A stretch of 44,819 bases of DNA from Bacteroidales bacterium UBA4243 (GCA_002396205.1 DGXB01000021.1:1-44819), one strand, 5' to 3'; numbered from the stretch's first letter, positions 1 through 6,338 are shown. Notes: a model not told the origin generated them from the sequence alone. Program-made: numbers and translations.

Positions 1-60
1 ACCGACACGGGCAATACGCCAATGAACAATTAAAAATTAATAATTAAAAACATAGATGTT

Positions 61-375
61 ATGAAACTTATCACCATTGAGACCCTTCCGGGTATGAATT
101 ACGAAGTGCTGGGTGTTGTCGAAGGCAGCACCATCCAGAGCAAGAACATGTTTGCCGACCTCGGCCAGGGGCTGAAAGGTATCATCGGCGGCGAGCTGAA
201 AAGCTACACCGGCATGATGGAAAAAGCCCGCGCGCAGGCCACGCAGCGCATGGTGGACCAGGCCGTGAAGATGGAGGCCGACGCCATCATCGGCATCCGC
301 TACACCACCAGCGCCATTATGGCCCAGGCCGCCGAGGTGCTTGTTTACGGTACGGCAGTTAGATATAAAAAATAA
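61..375 (+). CDS. YbjQ-family (DUF74) protein
   Basis: A 104-residue protein that looks complete for the YbjQ/UPF0145 family, whose members are about 100-110 residues and form pentameric rings. Family hallmarks visible are the N-terminal TxETLPG strand (residues 6-11), a central 'GGELKSYTGMM' stretch, a helix of the type 'A...RMVDQAVKMEADAIIGIRY', and a C-terminal 'VLVYGTAV' strand. The biochemical role of the family is not settled; it is often called a putative heavy-metal-binding protein. The ATG at 61 follows an AT-rich leader typical of Bacteroidetes without a strong Shine-Dalgarno. It lies 11 bp before the ABC ATPase gene, so the two may be cotranscribed. The family call is firm; the function is unknown. 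Confidence 0.9.
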   Translation: MKLITIETLPGMNYEVLGVVEGSTIQSKNMFADLGQGLKGIIGGELKSYTGMMEKARAQATQRMVDQAVKMEADAIIGIRYTTSAIMAQAAEVLVYGTAVRYKK

Positions 376-386
376 AATAAACAGTC

Positions 387-1214
387 ATGATTGAGATTCG
401 CAACCTTGACTTCAGCTATAAGAAGTCGCCAGTATTCAACAATATCAATCTCACGTTCCCGCAGGGATGCATCTATGGCCTGCTGGGAGAGAACGGAGTG
501 GGCAAGACCACCCTCCTCAAGCTTATCTGCGGCCTGCTGCGTCCGGTGCACGGCACCGTCACCCTCGACGGCCTCACCGCCCACGACCGCCAGCCGGAGA
601 TGCTGCAGCGCATCGTCTTCTTGCCCGACGAGGTGTCGCTGCCCGACAACTCCACCCCGCAGCGCTATGTCGACGAGCTGATGCCCTTCTATCCCAACTT
701 CGCCCAGGGCACCTTCCTACACCTGATGCAGGAGCTGGAGGTGGAACCCGACCGCAAGTTCAAGGAGATGAGTTTCGGCCAGCAGAAGAAGAGCCTCATC
801 GCCGCCAGCCTCTCGCTGGGCACCGACTACGTGCTCTTCGACGAGCCCACCAACGGCCTCGACATTCCCAGCAAGGCCCAGTTCCGTTCCATCCTCAGCC
901 GTCGCCTCGAGGAGCGCAACACCATCATCATCTCCACCCACCAGGTGAAGGACGTGGAGAACCTCATCGACCCCATCATCATCCTCGACCACGACGAGGT
1001 GCTGCTCAAGGCCTCGTTCCGCGAAATCACCGACAGGCTCTATTTTGCCTACGGCACCGAGAAGGACGACACCGCACTCTACAGCGAGATGATGCCCGGC
1101 GGCTACGTCAGCGTGACGCGCAACACCGAAGGCCTCGACAGCAAGGTGAGCATCGAAGTGCTCTTCAACACCGTGATGAAAAACAAGGAAACCATCAAAC
1201 AGATGTTTGGTTGA
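387..1214 (+). CDS. ABC transporter ATP-binding protein (ABC-2 exporter type)
   Basis: A 275-residue cytoplasmic ATPase that should power the membrane proteins encoded next. All motifs are present: Walker A GENGVGKTT (residues 34-42), signature SFGQQKKS (129-136, a divergent form of LSGGQ), Walker B YVLFDEP (148-154), D-loop GLD (157-159) and the switch histidine in STHQ (H185). The ~70 residues after the H-loop form a C-terminal extension of the kind seen in CcmA/YtrB-type exporters. It precedes two polytopic membrane proteins and a GntR regulator, the usual composition of YtrA-controlled ABC-2 modules. The substrate cannot be read from the sequence. A ~95-bp hairpin-forming insertion separates it from the first permease gene. 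Confidence 0.93.
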   Translation: MIEIRNLDFSYKKSPVFNNINLTFPQGCIYGLLGENGVGKTTLLKLICGLLRPVHGTVTLDGLTAHDRQPEMLQRIVFLPDEVSLPDNSTPQRYVDELMPFYPNFAQGTFLHLMQELEVEPDRKFKEMSFGQQKKSLIAASLSLGTDYVLFDEPTNGLDIPSKAQFRSILSRRLEERNTIIISTHQVKDVENLIDPIIILDHDEVLLKASFREITDRLYFAYGTEKDDTALYSEMMPGGYVSVTRNTEGLDSKVSIEVLFNTVMKNKETIKQMFG

Positions 1215-1308
1215 CACGAGACACGGGACTTCGAGACACGGGGTCAAAGGATCTTGAGCCTGTCGAAAGACCGTCCCGCGACTCGCGTCCCGCAGTCTCG
1301 CGTCCAAA
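1212..1308 (+). repeat. Imperfect inverted-repeat element in ABC operon, with CTTGAGCCTGTCGAAAG core
   Basis: Between the ATPase stop and the first permease gene lie two arms, about 1212-1245 (gacacgagacacgggac...) and 1272-1306 (...gtcccgcagtctcgcgtc). They are largely reverse complements and would fold around a centre at 1252-1270 containing ttgagcctgtcgaaaga. The same core occurs inside coding regions near 13478, 15914, 18722 and 21843. The element looks like a REP/MITE-like insertion; it carries no U-run that would make it a clear terminator. Confidence 0.6.
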
Positions 1309-1327
1309 ATAAACAGGAGAAATAATC

Positions 1328-2083
1328 ATGAATAACTCATTCGATTTCAAACGTTTCGGACAAGTGCTGGCCTACGACTGGAAGCGCTATGTCCGCAACT
1401 TCGGCATCACGCTATTAGTGTGGATCAGTATGCCCATCCTACTTTGGGTGGCAAGTCTGGTCTTCGGTTCGGAATTGCCCGTTGGGGCACGTGAGATACT
1501 CATTTTTGGTATGGTTGCCATAACCCTTATGTCGGCACCTTCGCGCATCTATGGCAAAGCCAACTTGTCTCGAGAGGGGGTGGCCTTCGCCATGCTTCCA
1601 GCCTCGGGCTTGGAGAAGTTCCTGACGATGTTTATCTATTGTTCGTTGGTCACGCCCTTCCTTGCCTTGTTGGGCGCTTGGATAGTGGACAGCCTCTTGT
1701 CCTTGTTGCCCTTCGGCGGTTTTGAGGAGATTGCCATGAGCGAAGATTTCTTGAGAAAAATCAGTTTCGGCGATTTTGTGATGTTGGTTGTCTCATTAGT
1801 CACTGCCGCATGGGCTGAGTCGTCCATCTTCATGTTCGGCAACATGGTTTTCAAACGCCGCAAGGCTGGAAAAACCATTGCTTGGGGAATCCTTATTGTG
1901 TTTGTACTCACTTTGTTGCTTCAATTGGCCCACTTCTGGTATGCCTTCGGCATGTGGGTTACCGAAACCAGTGCCCAATTGGAGACGCGTTTCCTTCCTT
2001 GGGTCTACAGTGCCTTCCAGTTGGTCGTCGCCATCGTGTTCTATATCCTTACCTATCGTAAAATCAAGACTCAAAAATACTGA
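1328..2083 (+). CDS. ABC-2 type membrane protein 1
   Basis: A 251-residue integral membrane protein with about six hydrophobic segments, near residues 28-47, 55-71, 98-127, 141-156, 186-211 and 220-244. It begins MNNSFDFKRFGQVLAYDWKR, almost the same as the start of the next gene, so the two are paralogous subunits. The conserved 'REGVAFAMLPASGLEKFL' loop (~80-98) also recurs in the neighbour (REGIRFAMMPASNLEKFL). It is the likely permease partner of the ATPase upstream. The stop is 2 bp from the next start, consistent with translational coupling. An aggag ribosome-binding site lies just upstream (caggagaaataatcATG). No enzymatic motif is seen and the substrate is unknown. Confidence 0.85.
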   Translation: MNNSFDFKRFGQVLAYDWKRYVRNFGITLLVWISMPILLWVASLVFGSELPVGAREILIFGMVAITLMSAPSRIYGKANLSREGVAFAMLPASGLEKFLTMFIYCSLVTPFLALLGAWIVDSLLSLLPFGGFEEIAMSEDFLRKISFGDFVMLVVSLVTAAWAESSIFMFGNMVFKRRKAGKTIAWGILIVFVLTLLLQLAHFWYAFGMWVTETSAQLETRFLPWVYSAFQLVVAIVFYILTYRKIKTQKY

Positions 2084-2085
2084 CT

Positions 2086-2940
2086 ATGAACAACACATTC
2101 AATTTCAATAGGTTCGGCAAGGTGCTTGCTGCCGATGGCCGGAAATACTACCGCAACTTCAGCATCACCGTGGCCATCCTGAGCAGCCTGACCTTGGTCT
2201 TGTGGCTGCTGACGTTGGTTTTCAGCTTCACGATGCCCACCTTCGTCCGGTGGGGCATGATTTACCTTGCCGTGGTTTTGGCCTGCATCATGGTGCCTGC
2301 CAAGGCCTTTGGCGACATCAACCTTCAGCGTGAGGGCATCCGTTTTGCGATGATGCCCGCGTCCAACTTGGAGAAGTTCCTCAGCTACGCCTTCTTCTGT
2401 CTCCTGACGCCCGTCGTCGTTTTCTTCCTTTCGTGGGGCCTTGATTCGCTCCTTACGGCTTTGCCTTTTGGTGGTTTCACCCACTATATCAAGAGTTTCG
2501 GGCTTATGGAGTCTGTTCAAAACTTTGCCATGGAGATGGGCGAAATGACCGAAGCCGACATGGTTGGTGATGATTACGAGGCTTTCCAAGCATTTTCCGG
2601 CAAGTTCGATTCGGGCTATCTGTTCAGCCACATCGTGCGTATCGTTTTCACCGTGGGTCTCTTTATGTTCGGCAATTTGCTCTTCAAGACGCACAAAACC
2701 GCCAAGACCTTGGCCTGCATGATTGGCATTTCGTATGTGATTACGATGTTGATGCAATCGTTTTTCCTTTCGAGAGGCATCTATCCTTGGCAGCAGGAAG
2801 TCAACACGGCTTCGATGGACATGGAATCGTTGACCAATTACACTAGCCATGCCATGCTGTTGGGAATCATTTTCAGGAGTCTGCTCGCGGTTGCACTTTA
2901 TGTTGGACTTTTCTTCAAACTCAAAACGCAAAAATACTAA
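2086..2940 (+). CDS. ABC-2 type membrane protein 2
   Basis: A 284-residue polytopic membrane protein, paralogous to the preceding gene. It shares the NNTFNFNRFGKVLA start, the PASNLEKFLSY motif and the final LKTQKY (the neighbour ends IKTQKY). Six hydrophobic segments are visible. Between segments 4 and 5 it has an additional acidic stretch of ~40 residues (MEMGEMTEADMVGDDYEAF) that paralogue 1 lacks, probably a loop. It probably forms a heterodimeric channel with its neighbour. The stop is followed 3 bp later by the regulator gene, so all four genes of the module are probably one transcript. The substrate is unknown. Confidence 0.85.
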   Translation: MNNTFNFNRFGKVLAADGRKYYRNFSITVAILSSLTLVLWLLTLVFSFTMPTFVRWGMIYLAVVLACIMVPAKAFGDINLQREGIRFAMMPASNLEKFLSYAFFCLLTPVVVFFLSWGLDSLLTALPFGGFTHYIKSFGLMESVQNFAMEMGEMTEADMVGDDYEAFQAFSGKFDSGYLFSHIVRIVFTVGLFMFGNLLFKTHKTAKTLACMIGISYVITMLMQSFFLSRGIYPWQQEVNTASMDMESLTNYTSHAMLLGIIFRSLLAVALYVGLFFKLKTQKY

Positions 2941-2943
2941 ACC

Positions 2944-3294
2944 ATGGAATTTAACGCACACAAACCCATATACTTGCAGATCTGTTCGCAGCTCTATGAA
3001 CAAATCCTGCGCGGCGACCTGAAGGCCGACGACCGTATCCCCTCGGTGCGCGACTACGGCATACAGCTCGGCGTGAACCCCAACACCATCATGCGCTCCT
3101 ACGAGACCATGACCAACGCGGGCATCATCTACAACAAGCGCGGCATCGGCTACTTCATCGCGCCCGAGGCCAAGGACATCGTGCTCCGCCAGATGCGCGA
3201 GGAGTTCATCGAGAAGGAACTGCCCGAAGTGGTGAAGAAGATGAAGCTGTTGGGCATCAGCCTCGACGACGTGAAAAACGCCTACGGGCTGTAA
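2944..3294 (+). CDS. GntR-family transcriptional regulator, YtrA subfamily
   Basis: A 116-residue DNA-binding protein with an N-terminal winged helix-turn-helix at ~8-75. The GntR signatures are IYLQICSQLYEQILRGDLKADDRIPS (first helices), SVRDYGIQLGVNPNTIMRSY (recognition helix) and GIGYFIA (wing). The short ~40-residue C-terminal helical tail, with no ligand domain, is characteristic of the YtrA subfamily, which usually represses its own ABC exporter operon. Here it is the last gene of the module, 3 bp after permease 2, whereas ytrA is often first. A rho-independent terminator follows. Autoregulation is inferred from the family; no operator was identified. Confidence 0.92.
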   Translation: MEFNAHKPIYLQICSQLYEQILRGDLKADDRIPSVRDYGIQLGVNPNTIMRSYETMTNAGIIYNKRGIGYFIAPEAKDIVLRQMREEFIEKELPEVVKKMKLLGISLDDVKNAYGL

Positions 3295-3354
3295 CTTTTT
3301 CGGACGTTGTTCCGTATTACGAGAAAGTAAATCCCTTTTTCATACCTTGTGAGG

Positions 3355-3387
3355 AAACGGGGCTGCCGTGGGGCGGCTCCGTTTTTT
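3355..3387 (+). terminator. Rho-independent terminator after the ABC/GntR operon
   Basis: A 12-bp stem (aaacggggctgc / gcggctccgttt, two G-U wobbles) with a 6-nt loop and a run of six T's lies 60 bp after the GntR stop codon. Confidence 0.65.
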
Positions 3388-3392
3388 GTGTG

Positions 3393-3440
3393 GCGGGGAT
3401 TGAAATCGCCCGATGAAGTATTGTCGCCCCTTCAGGGCTT
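3393..3440 (+). repeat. REP-like ~47-bp repeat, copy 1 (forward)
   Basis: Starts gcggggattgaaatcgcccg and ends gtcgccccttcagggctt. Near-identical forward copy at 3546-3594; inverted copies at 4288-4333 and 6118-6164; half copy at 3498-3516. Confidence 0.8.
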
Positions 3441-3497
3441 GGGCTTTTCGGCACATTTTTTTTCGGCAGGGGTTCACACCGCCTGCCTCGTGTTGCT

Positions 3498-3516
3498 GTC
3501 GCCCCTTCAGGGCTTG
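3498..3516 (+). repeat. Half copy of the REP-like repeat
   Basis: Only the right half (gtcgccccttcagggcttg) of the ~47-bp family is present here. The rest of 3441-3545 shows no gene. Confidence 0.65.
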
Positions 3517-3545
3517 CAGACGGCCCTTCTGCGTTATGTTTGATA

Positions 3546-3594
3546 GCGGGGATTGAAATCGCCCGATGAAGTAGGGTCGCCCCTTCAGGGCTTG
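3546..3594 (+). repeat. REP-like ~47-bp repeat, copy 2 (forward)
   Basis: Same left and right halves as copy 1, in the same orientation. The gene-free stretch 3295-3903 thus holds one terminator, two and a half copies of this family, and the short repeats at 3619-3694. Confidence 0.8.
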
Positions 3595-3618
3595 GATTGA
3601 TGCCCCCCCAAAAAACTG

Positions 3619-3694
3619 CTCCGTAGGAGCTTCCTTTTAATAACAAAGACACCATGAACCCATGAGCCATACTCCGTAGGAGTTTCCTTTTATG
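3619..3694 (+). repeat. Pair of short repeats with palindromic CTCCGTAGGAG core
   Basis: gctccgtaggagcttcctttta (from 3618) and actccgtaggagtttcctttta (from 3671) are near-identical ~22-bp copies ~53 bp apart. Each is centred on the near-palindrome ctccgtaggag. No coding sequence is convincing here. Confidence 0.6.
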
Positions 3695-3903
3695 TGATTA
3701 TTGCGGATCCGCCTTATGGCAATTCGCTTGCTTTCTGCCTTCAGACAGCCATGGACATCGGGAAATGCTCCGTCCAAGGACGGGATGAGAGTAAATTGGA
3801 AGTGAATTTCAGCGTAAATTGGGAGTAAATTTGCTGGTAAGTGCGAAATTAGCCCTGTTGATAATTTTGATGACAAAAAATTTCATTCGCCTCATCGCAC
3901 GGG

Positions 3904-4263
3904 GTGTTTGCTAACTGTGAGTTAACAAGAAGCACTGAAAACAGGTTTGAAGGTTATCTATATCGTTGGCATAATAAAGCCAAGCAACTGATAGACTTGT
4001 CTGCTGATGAGATACTAAAAATTGATGCACTCGAAAAAGAGCTCGAACTATATTCACACAATATCACAGAATATAACTTCTTGCATAATTGTGATTTATA
4101 TAAAAAGTTTGTTGAAGCGAATAATCGAAATCTCAATATAAATGATGATTCCGAGTTGTATCATTGGTTCTATATAGCAACTCGAGATTATAGCAAGTAT
4201 AATGACAACAGAAATAAGTATTTTAGCCAGCTTCTTCAGTATTTATCAAGTATTATGTATTGA
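3904..4263 (+). CDS. AT-rich hypothetical ORF, possibly a 3' gene remnant
   Basis: A 119-residue open frame beginning with GTG; the frame is open from 3874. It is clearly more AT-rich than its surroundings. It has no Met start with a good ribosome-binding site and no signal peptide or membrane segment. The protein looks natural, being mainly helical with a leucine/acidic heptad-like stretch at ~30-50 and a Tyr/Asn/Trp-rich C-terminal half. I do not recognise the family. Lack of a proper start next to repeats suggests the C-terminal remnant of a longer gene lost by deletion or insertion. An intact small gene starting at GTG is the alternative. Confidence 0.4.
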   Translation: MFANCELTRSTENRFEGYLYRWHNKAKQLIDLSADEILKIDALEKELELYSHNITEYNFLHNCDLYKKFVEANNRNLNINDDSELYHWFYIATRDYSKYNDNRNKYFSQLLQYLSSIMY

Positions 4264-4287
4264 AGGGCGTTGGGGAAAACTCTGTTC

Positions 4288-4333
4288 AGCCCTGAAAGGG
4301 CGACCATTATTCATCGGGCGATTTCAATCCCCG
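4288..4333 (-). repeat. REP-like ~47-bp repeat, copy 3 (inverted)
   Basis: Reverse complement of the 3393/3546 family (agccctgaaagggcg ... gcgatttcaatccccg). It lies directly after the AT-rich ORF. The surrounding gene-free stretch 4264-4458 also contains a related cgtcctgaagggacga half site (4363-4378). Confidence 0.8.
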
Positions 4334-4390
4334 TTCTTACCCTTATGCGCCTCGGTAGGTCTCGTCCTGAAGGGACGATATCCTATTAGC

Positions 4391-4408
4391 CGTAGGTCGC
4401 GACCTACG
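4391..4408. repeat. Perfect 18-bp palindrome
   Basis: cgtaggtcg/cgacctacg is its own reverse complement. It may be part of a REP element or a protein-binding site; nothing shows which. Confidence 0.5.
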
Positions 4409-4460
4409 ACAGCGCCCCGGTATGCATGTCGATCGGATTGCAAATCCTCATACTCGCCCC

Positions 4461-4552
4461 AGCCGCATAGCAAATGCGGCTGAACAGGAGATGCCGAAAC
4501 GGATTTTTCATCCCCCCCCTTGCGGGTTTGCGGAAAAGTGGTATTTTTGCAG
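4461..4552. repeat. Cassette 3' flank repeat, copy A
   Basis: Matches 5222-5313 without gaps, at about 79 of 90 positions counted by eye. It contains a hairpin (agccgcat-agcaa-atgcggct, 4461-4481) and a plus-strand promoter-like pair. It lies just downstream (minus strand) of the nuclease-like gene at 4580-5083. Confidence 0.85.
4520..4549 (+). promoter_or_regulatory. Bacteroidetes-type promoter, antisense to the 4580-5083 gene
   Basis: TTG (4520-4522), a 19-bp spacer, then TATTTTTG (4542-4549), matching the TTTG-N19-TAnnTTTG consensus. Transcription would run rightward into the 3' end of the minus-strand nuclease-like gene. No convincing plus-strand gene follows, so an antisense or non-coding RNA is possible. 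Confidence 0.55.
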
Positions 4553-4579
4553 GCTGAAAACCAATCGTATGTGTTCCCT

Positions 4580-5083
4580 TCAACTAGGGTAATCGCTGGA
4601 TACGATTGGTTTATTGTTTTGTGTCTCTATCTTGTTAACGCAGTATTGTACATGTTTTCCATCGCTTTTGATCCCAATGGTCAGTTTTACCATAAAGTTC
4701 AAATGCTCCATCTTGGGGTGGACAAATTCATGAAATAGAATGGCCATATTCTTGTAACCGTTTTTCTTTTGCGTTCCTGCTTTGGCTCCCACATAAACAG
4801 GAGCGTCTTCTTTTCCGCAAGCGAAGGTGACAACTTGTTTTAGGTGTTTTACGGCATAAGTCGATTTCCAGTCGGCGGAAGCACGATTGATTGTCTTCTT
4901 GTCACTTTCTCCCTTTTTAATAATGACAGTAACGCCCAAAAACGCGTTGAAAATGCCATTTGTCCCGTTTTCCTGTTGTAACTCTTTCCACAGCGACTCA
5001 TAATAATGTTCGATCAAGCTACGTCTTTCGCGGCTTTTCTTCTTCTCTGTCGGGATGCCTTCTATGTATTCTGGTAATTCCAT
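4580..5083 (-). CDS. Putative BECR-fold nuclease/toxin-like protein (cassette unit A)
   Basis: A 167-residue soluble protein without signal peptide or membrane segment. I place the start at the ATG at 5083 (MELPEYIEGI). The upstream in-frame ATG at 5137 would put the start before the -7-like element (CATCTTTG, 5111-5118). The C-terminal half has the alpha-then-beta layout of the phage-type BECR RNase families: a Y..KHLKQVVTFACG helix, then VYVGAKAG, NMAILFHEF, LNFMVKLTIG and a final HVQYCVNKIE strand. K, H and Y/N side chains lie where such nucleases place catalytic groups. The homology is suggestive only. It is flanked by the same repeats as the next gene. No immunity or antitoxin protein is adjacent. 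Confidence 0.55.
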   Translation of the reverse strand: MELPEYIEGIPTEKKKSRERRSLIEHYYESLWKELQQENGTNGIFNAFLGVTVIIKKGESDKKTINRASADWKSTYAVKHLKQVVTFACGKEDAPVYVGAKAGTQKKNGYKNMAILFHEFVHPKMEHLNFMVKLTIGIKSDGKHVQYCVNKIETQNNKPIVSSDYPS

Positions 5084-5110
5084 AATTGTAGGTTTAAATT
5101 GTTTACGGTG

Positions 5111-5118
5111 CAAAGATG
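5111..5118 (-). promoter_or_regulatory. -7-like element upstream of the cassette A gene
   Basis: CATCTTTG on the minus strand, one mismatch from TAnnTTTG, 27 bp upstream of the ATG at 5083. A TTGACA lies only 8 bp further upstream, and no well-spaced -33 TTG was found, so this is a weak candidate. Confidence 0.35.
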
Positions 5119-5135
5119 CAGCCTTTGTCAAGACC

Positions 5136-5213
5136 AAGCCGTTGATTAAACGTTTGTAGTCGACAGTAGTCGTTTGCTGTCGGGTATGTTGTTGGTGTTG
5201 TGGATGATGATAC
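5136..5213. repeat. Cassette 5' flank repeat, copy A
   Basis: Matches 5915-6002 with about four substitutions plus a 10-bp duplication in the other copy. It starts aagccgttgatta and ends ggatgatgatac. It lies immediately upstream (minus strand) of the cassette A gene and only ~8 bp from the 3' flank of unit B. Confidence 0.85.
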
Positions 5214-5221
5214 TTACCCCC

Positions 5222-5313
5222 AGCTGCATTGCAAATGCGGCTGAACAGGAGATGCCGCGACAGATTTTTCAGACATCCCCTTGCGGGTTTGCGGAAAAGT
5301 AGTAATTTTGCGG
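5222..5313. repeat. Cassette 3' flank repeat, copy B
   Basis: Second copy of the 4461-4552 repeat. Its hairpin (agctgcat-tgcaa-atgcggct) keeps pairing through a G-U wobble. It ends in a plus-strand promoter-like pair. Confidence 0.85.
5281..5310 (+). promoter_or_regulatory. Bacteroidetes-type promoter, antisense to the 5397-5864 gene
   Basis: TTG (5281-5283), a 19-bp spacer, then TAATTTTG (5303-5310): the same geometry as the copy at 4520-4549, and it also points into the 3' end of the nuclease-like gene of its unit. Confidence 0.55.
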
Positions 5314-5396
5314 CGTCGTTGGTCAGTAAACAGGGCTGACCGTAAAATCGATCCTACGAGTATCCTTGCGGAGATATCGACAAAGAATAAAAGCTC

Positions 5397-5864
5397 CTAT
5401 CTTTTAGGGGCTTTTTTCATTTCATTTGCCCGCTGCGGATTTTTTCTTGATATAGGGCGTAGGTCGAATGCTGTAAGTAGAAGATGTTTCGACTTTCCAT
5501 ACCATTCAGTGGTGACAATCAGCCTAAACTCCTTGCCTTCAAGGTAGATTCTGTTTTTCTTTCCTTCTGTGTTAAGTTTGCCGAAATTCATAATCATCAG
5601 GATGAAATCGATCGGGTCGATATTGAAATCCTTGATTTCTTCGCCGTGGTCTGTAAGGATGTGCGATAGTCCGAATCCACCTTTGCCAGTGGTTTTGTCG
5701 TTGGGCTTTCCCCAAACGAAATCAACAAATCCGACATCTTCACGATAGAAGGCTTGGGGACATTCTCCGTCTTTTACGTTGCATAGGTAGGTCATGGCTT
5801 CTTTCGGTTTCCCTTTGAATTGGGTGTAGATGGGACCAAAGGCTCCTTGTTGTAACTCTTCCAT
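5397..5864 (-). CDS. Putative BECR/MuF-C-like nuclease domain protein (cassette unit B)
   Basis: A 155-residue soluble protein. The start is placed at 5864 (MEELQQGAFG) after an aaagaga ribosome-binding site; an upstream ATG at 5915 lies before a -7-like TTCCTTTG (5890-5897). The core reads GFVDFVWGKPND..GKGGFGLSHILTDHGEEI at ~40-70. This is the GxxDxxWG...GxGLxHIlxxHg signature I associate with phage MuF C-terminal and related Barnase/EndoU/ColicinE5-D/RelE-like nuclease domains. A strand-rich end follows, with NRIYLEGKEFRLIV and a final HLLLTAFD strand. The HIL..HG histidines are candidate catalytic residues. In phages and polymorphic toxins these domains are usually C-terminal to larger proteins; here the domain stands alone. 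No partner gene is adjacent. Confidence 0.65.
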   Translation of the reverse strand: MEELQQGAFGPIYTQFKGKPKEAMTYLCNVKDGECPQAFYREDVGFVDFVWGKPNDKTTGKGGFGLSHILTDHGEEIKDFNIDPIDFILMIMNFGKLNTEGKKNRIYLEGKEFRLIVTTEWYGKSKHLLLTAFDLRPISRKNPQRANEMKKAPKR

Positions 5865-5889
5865 TCTCTTTGTTTTTGCGATTGTGTTG

Positions 5890-5897
5890 CAAAGGAA
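5890..5897 (-). promoter_or_regulatory. -7-like element upstream of the cassette B gene
   Basis: TTCCTTTG on the minus strand, one mismatch from TAnnTTTG, 25 bp upstream of the ATG at 5864. It sits next to the 5' flank repeat, like the equivalent site of unit A. The TTTG 15 bp further upstream is rather close for a -33 box. Confidence 0.35.
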
Positions 5898-5914
5898 CTG
5901 TTTCTGTCCAGACA

Positions 5915-6008
5915 AAGCCGTTGATTAAGCGTTTGTAGTCGACAGCAGTCGTTTGCTGTCGGATATATTGTTGGTGTTGTGGATGATATTGGATGATGAT
6001 ACTCGCCC
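5915..6008. repeat. Cassette 5' flank repeat, copy B, with boundary motif
   Basis: Second copy of 5136-5213, with an extra 10-bp ggatgatatt duplication. It ends in tactcgccc (6000-6008), the motif that also marks the unit boundaries at 4451 and 5211 (tacttaccc). Confidence 0.8.
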
Positions 6009-6117
6009 TTCGCAGCTCAGGGGATGGCGGATCGCCTCATTCCGAGGATGCGGAACCGCCATGACTGCAAGGGGCGCGGTGATTGTCGTAATGCGATAGT
6101 GTAGGACGAGGACGCAT

Positions 6118-6164
6118 AAGCCCTGAAGGGGCGACGATAATTCATCGGGCGATTTCAATCCCCG
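6118..6164 (-). repeat. REP-like ~47-bp repeat, copy 4 (inverted)
   Basis: Reverse complement of the copies at 3393 and 3546. It closes the right side of the accessory patch. The gene-free stretch 5865-6338 otherwise holds the cassette 5' flank, a terminator, and the attcgtg-type repeats at 6250-6334. Confidence 0.8.
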
Positions 6165-6202
6165 CTCTCCACTGTGTCCGATAGTCAACATCCCGACAGG
6201 CA

Positions 6203-6236
6203 CAAAAAAATGGCTGACCCCTTAAGGCCAGCCATT
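6203..6236 (-). terminator. Rho-independent terminator for the C25 peptidase gene at 6339
   Basis: Minus-strand stem aatggctggcc / ggtcagccatt (11 bp with one wobble) followed by seven T's. It lies ~100 bp past the stop codon at 6339. Confidence 0.75.
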
Positions 6237-6249
6237 GTCTTTTCTTTAT

Positions 6250-6334
6250 GACACGAATAATCATGAATGAATCACGAATTAACAGAAATTCAATTTTTTG
6301 AAATTCGTGTCCAATTTATGGTAATTCGTGTTGA
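6250..6334. repeat. AT-rich inverted repeats with cacgaatt / aattcgtg
   Basis: acacgaat and atcacgaatt on the left and aaattcgtgt and taattcgtgt on the right can pair in several registers. They lie between the stop codon at 6339 and the terminator. No coding potential is seen. Confidence 0.5.
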
Positions 6335-6338
6335 ATCA

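Noticed and set aside
4520..5547. Plus-strand ORFs beginning MRVCGKVV at 4520 and 5281
   Set aside because: They start alike only because both begin in the repeated 3' flank; their downstream parts are antisense to the nuclease-like genes and show no protein features.
4451..6008. Classical integron with attC sites
   Set aside because: No integrase gene and no R/L box attC structure are seen; only the cassette-like layout is similar.
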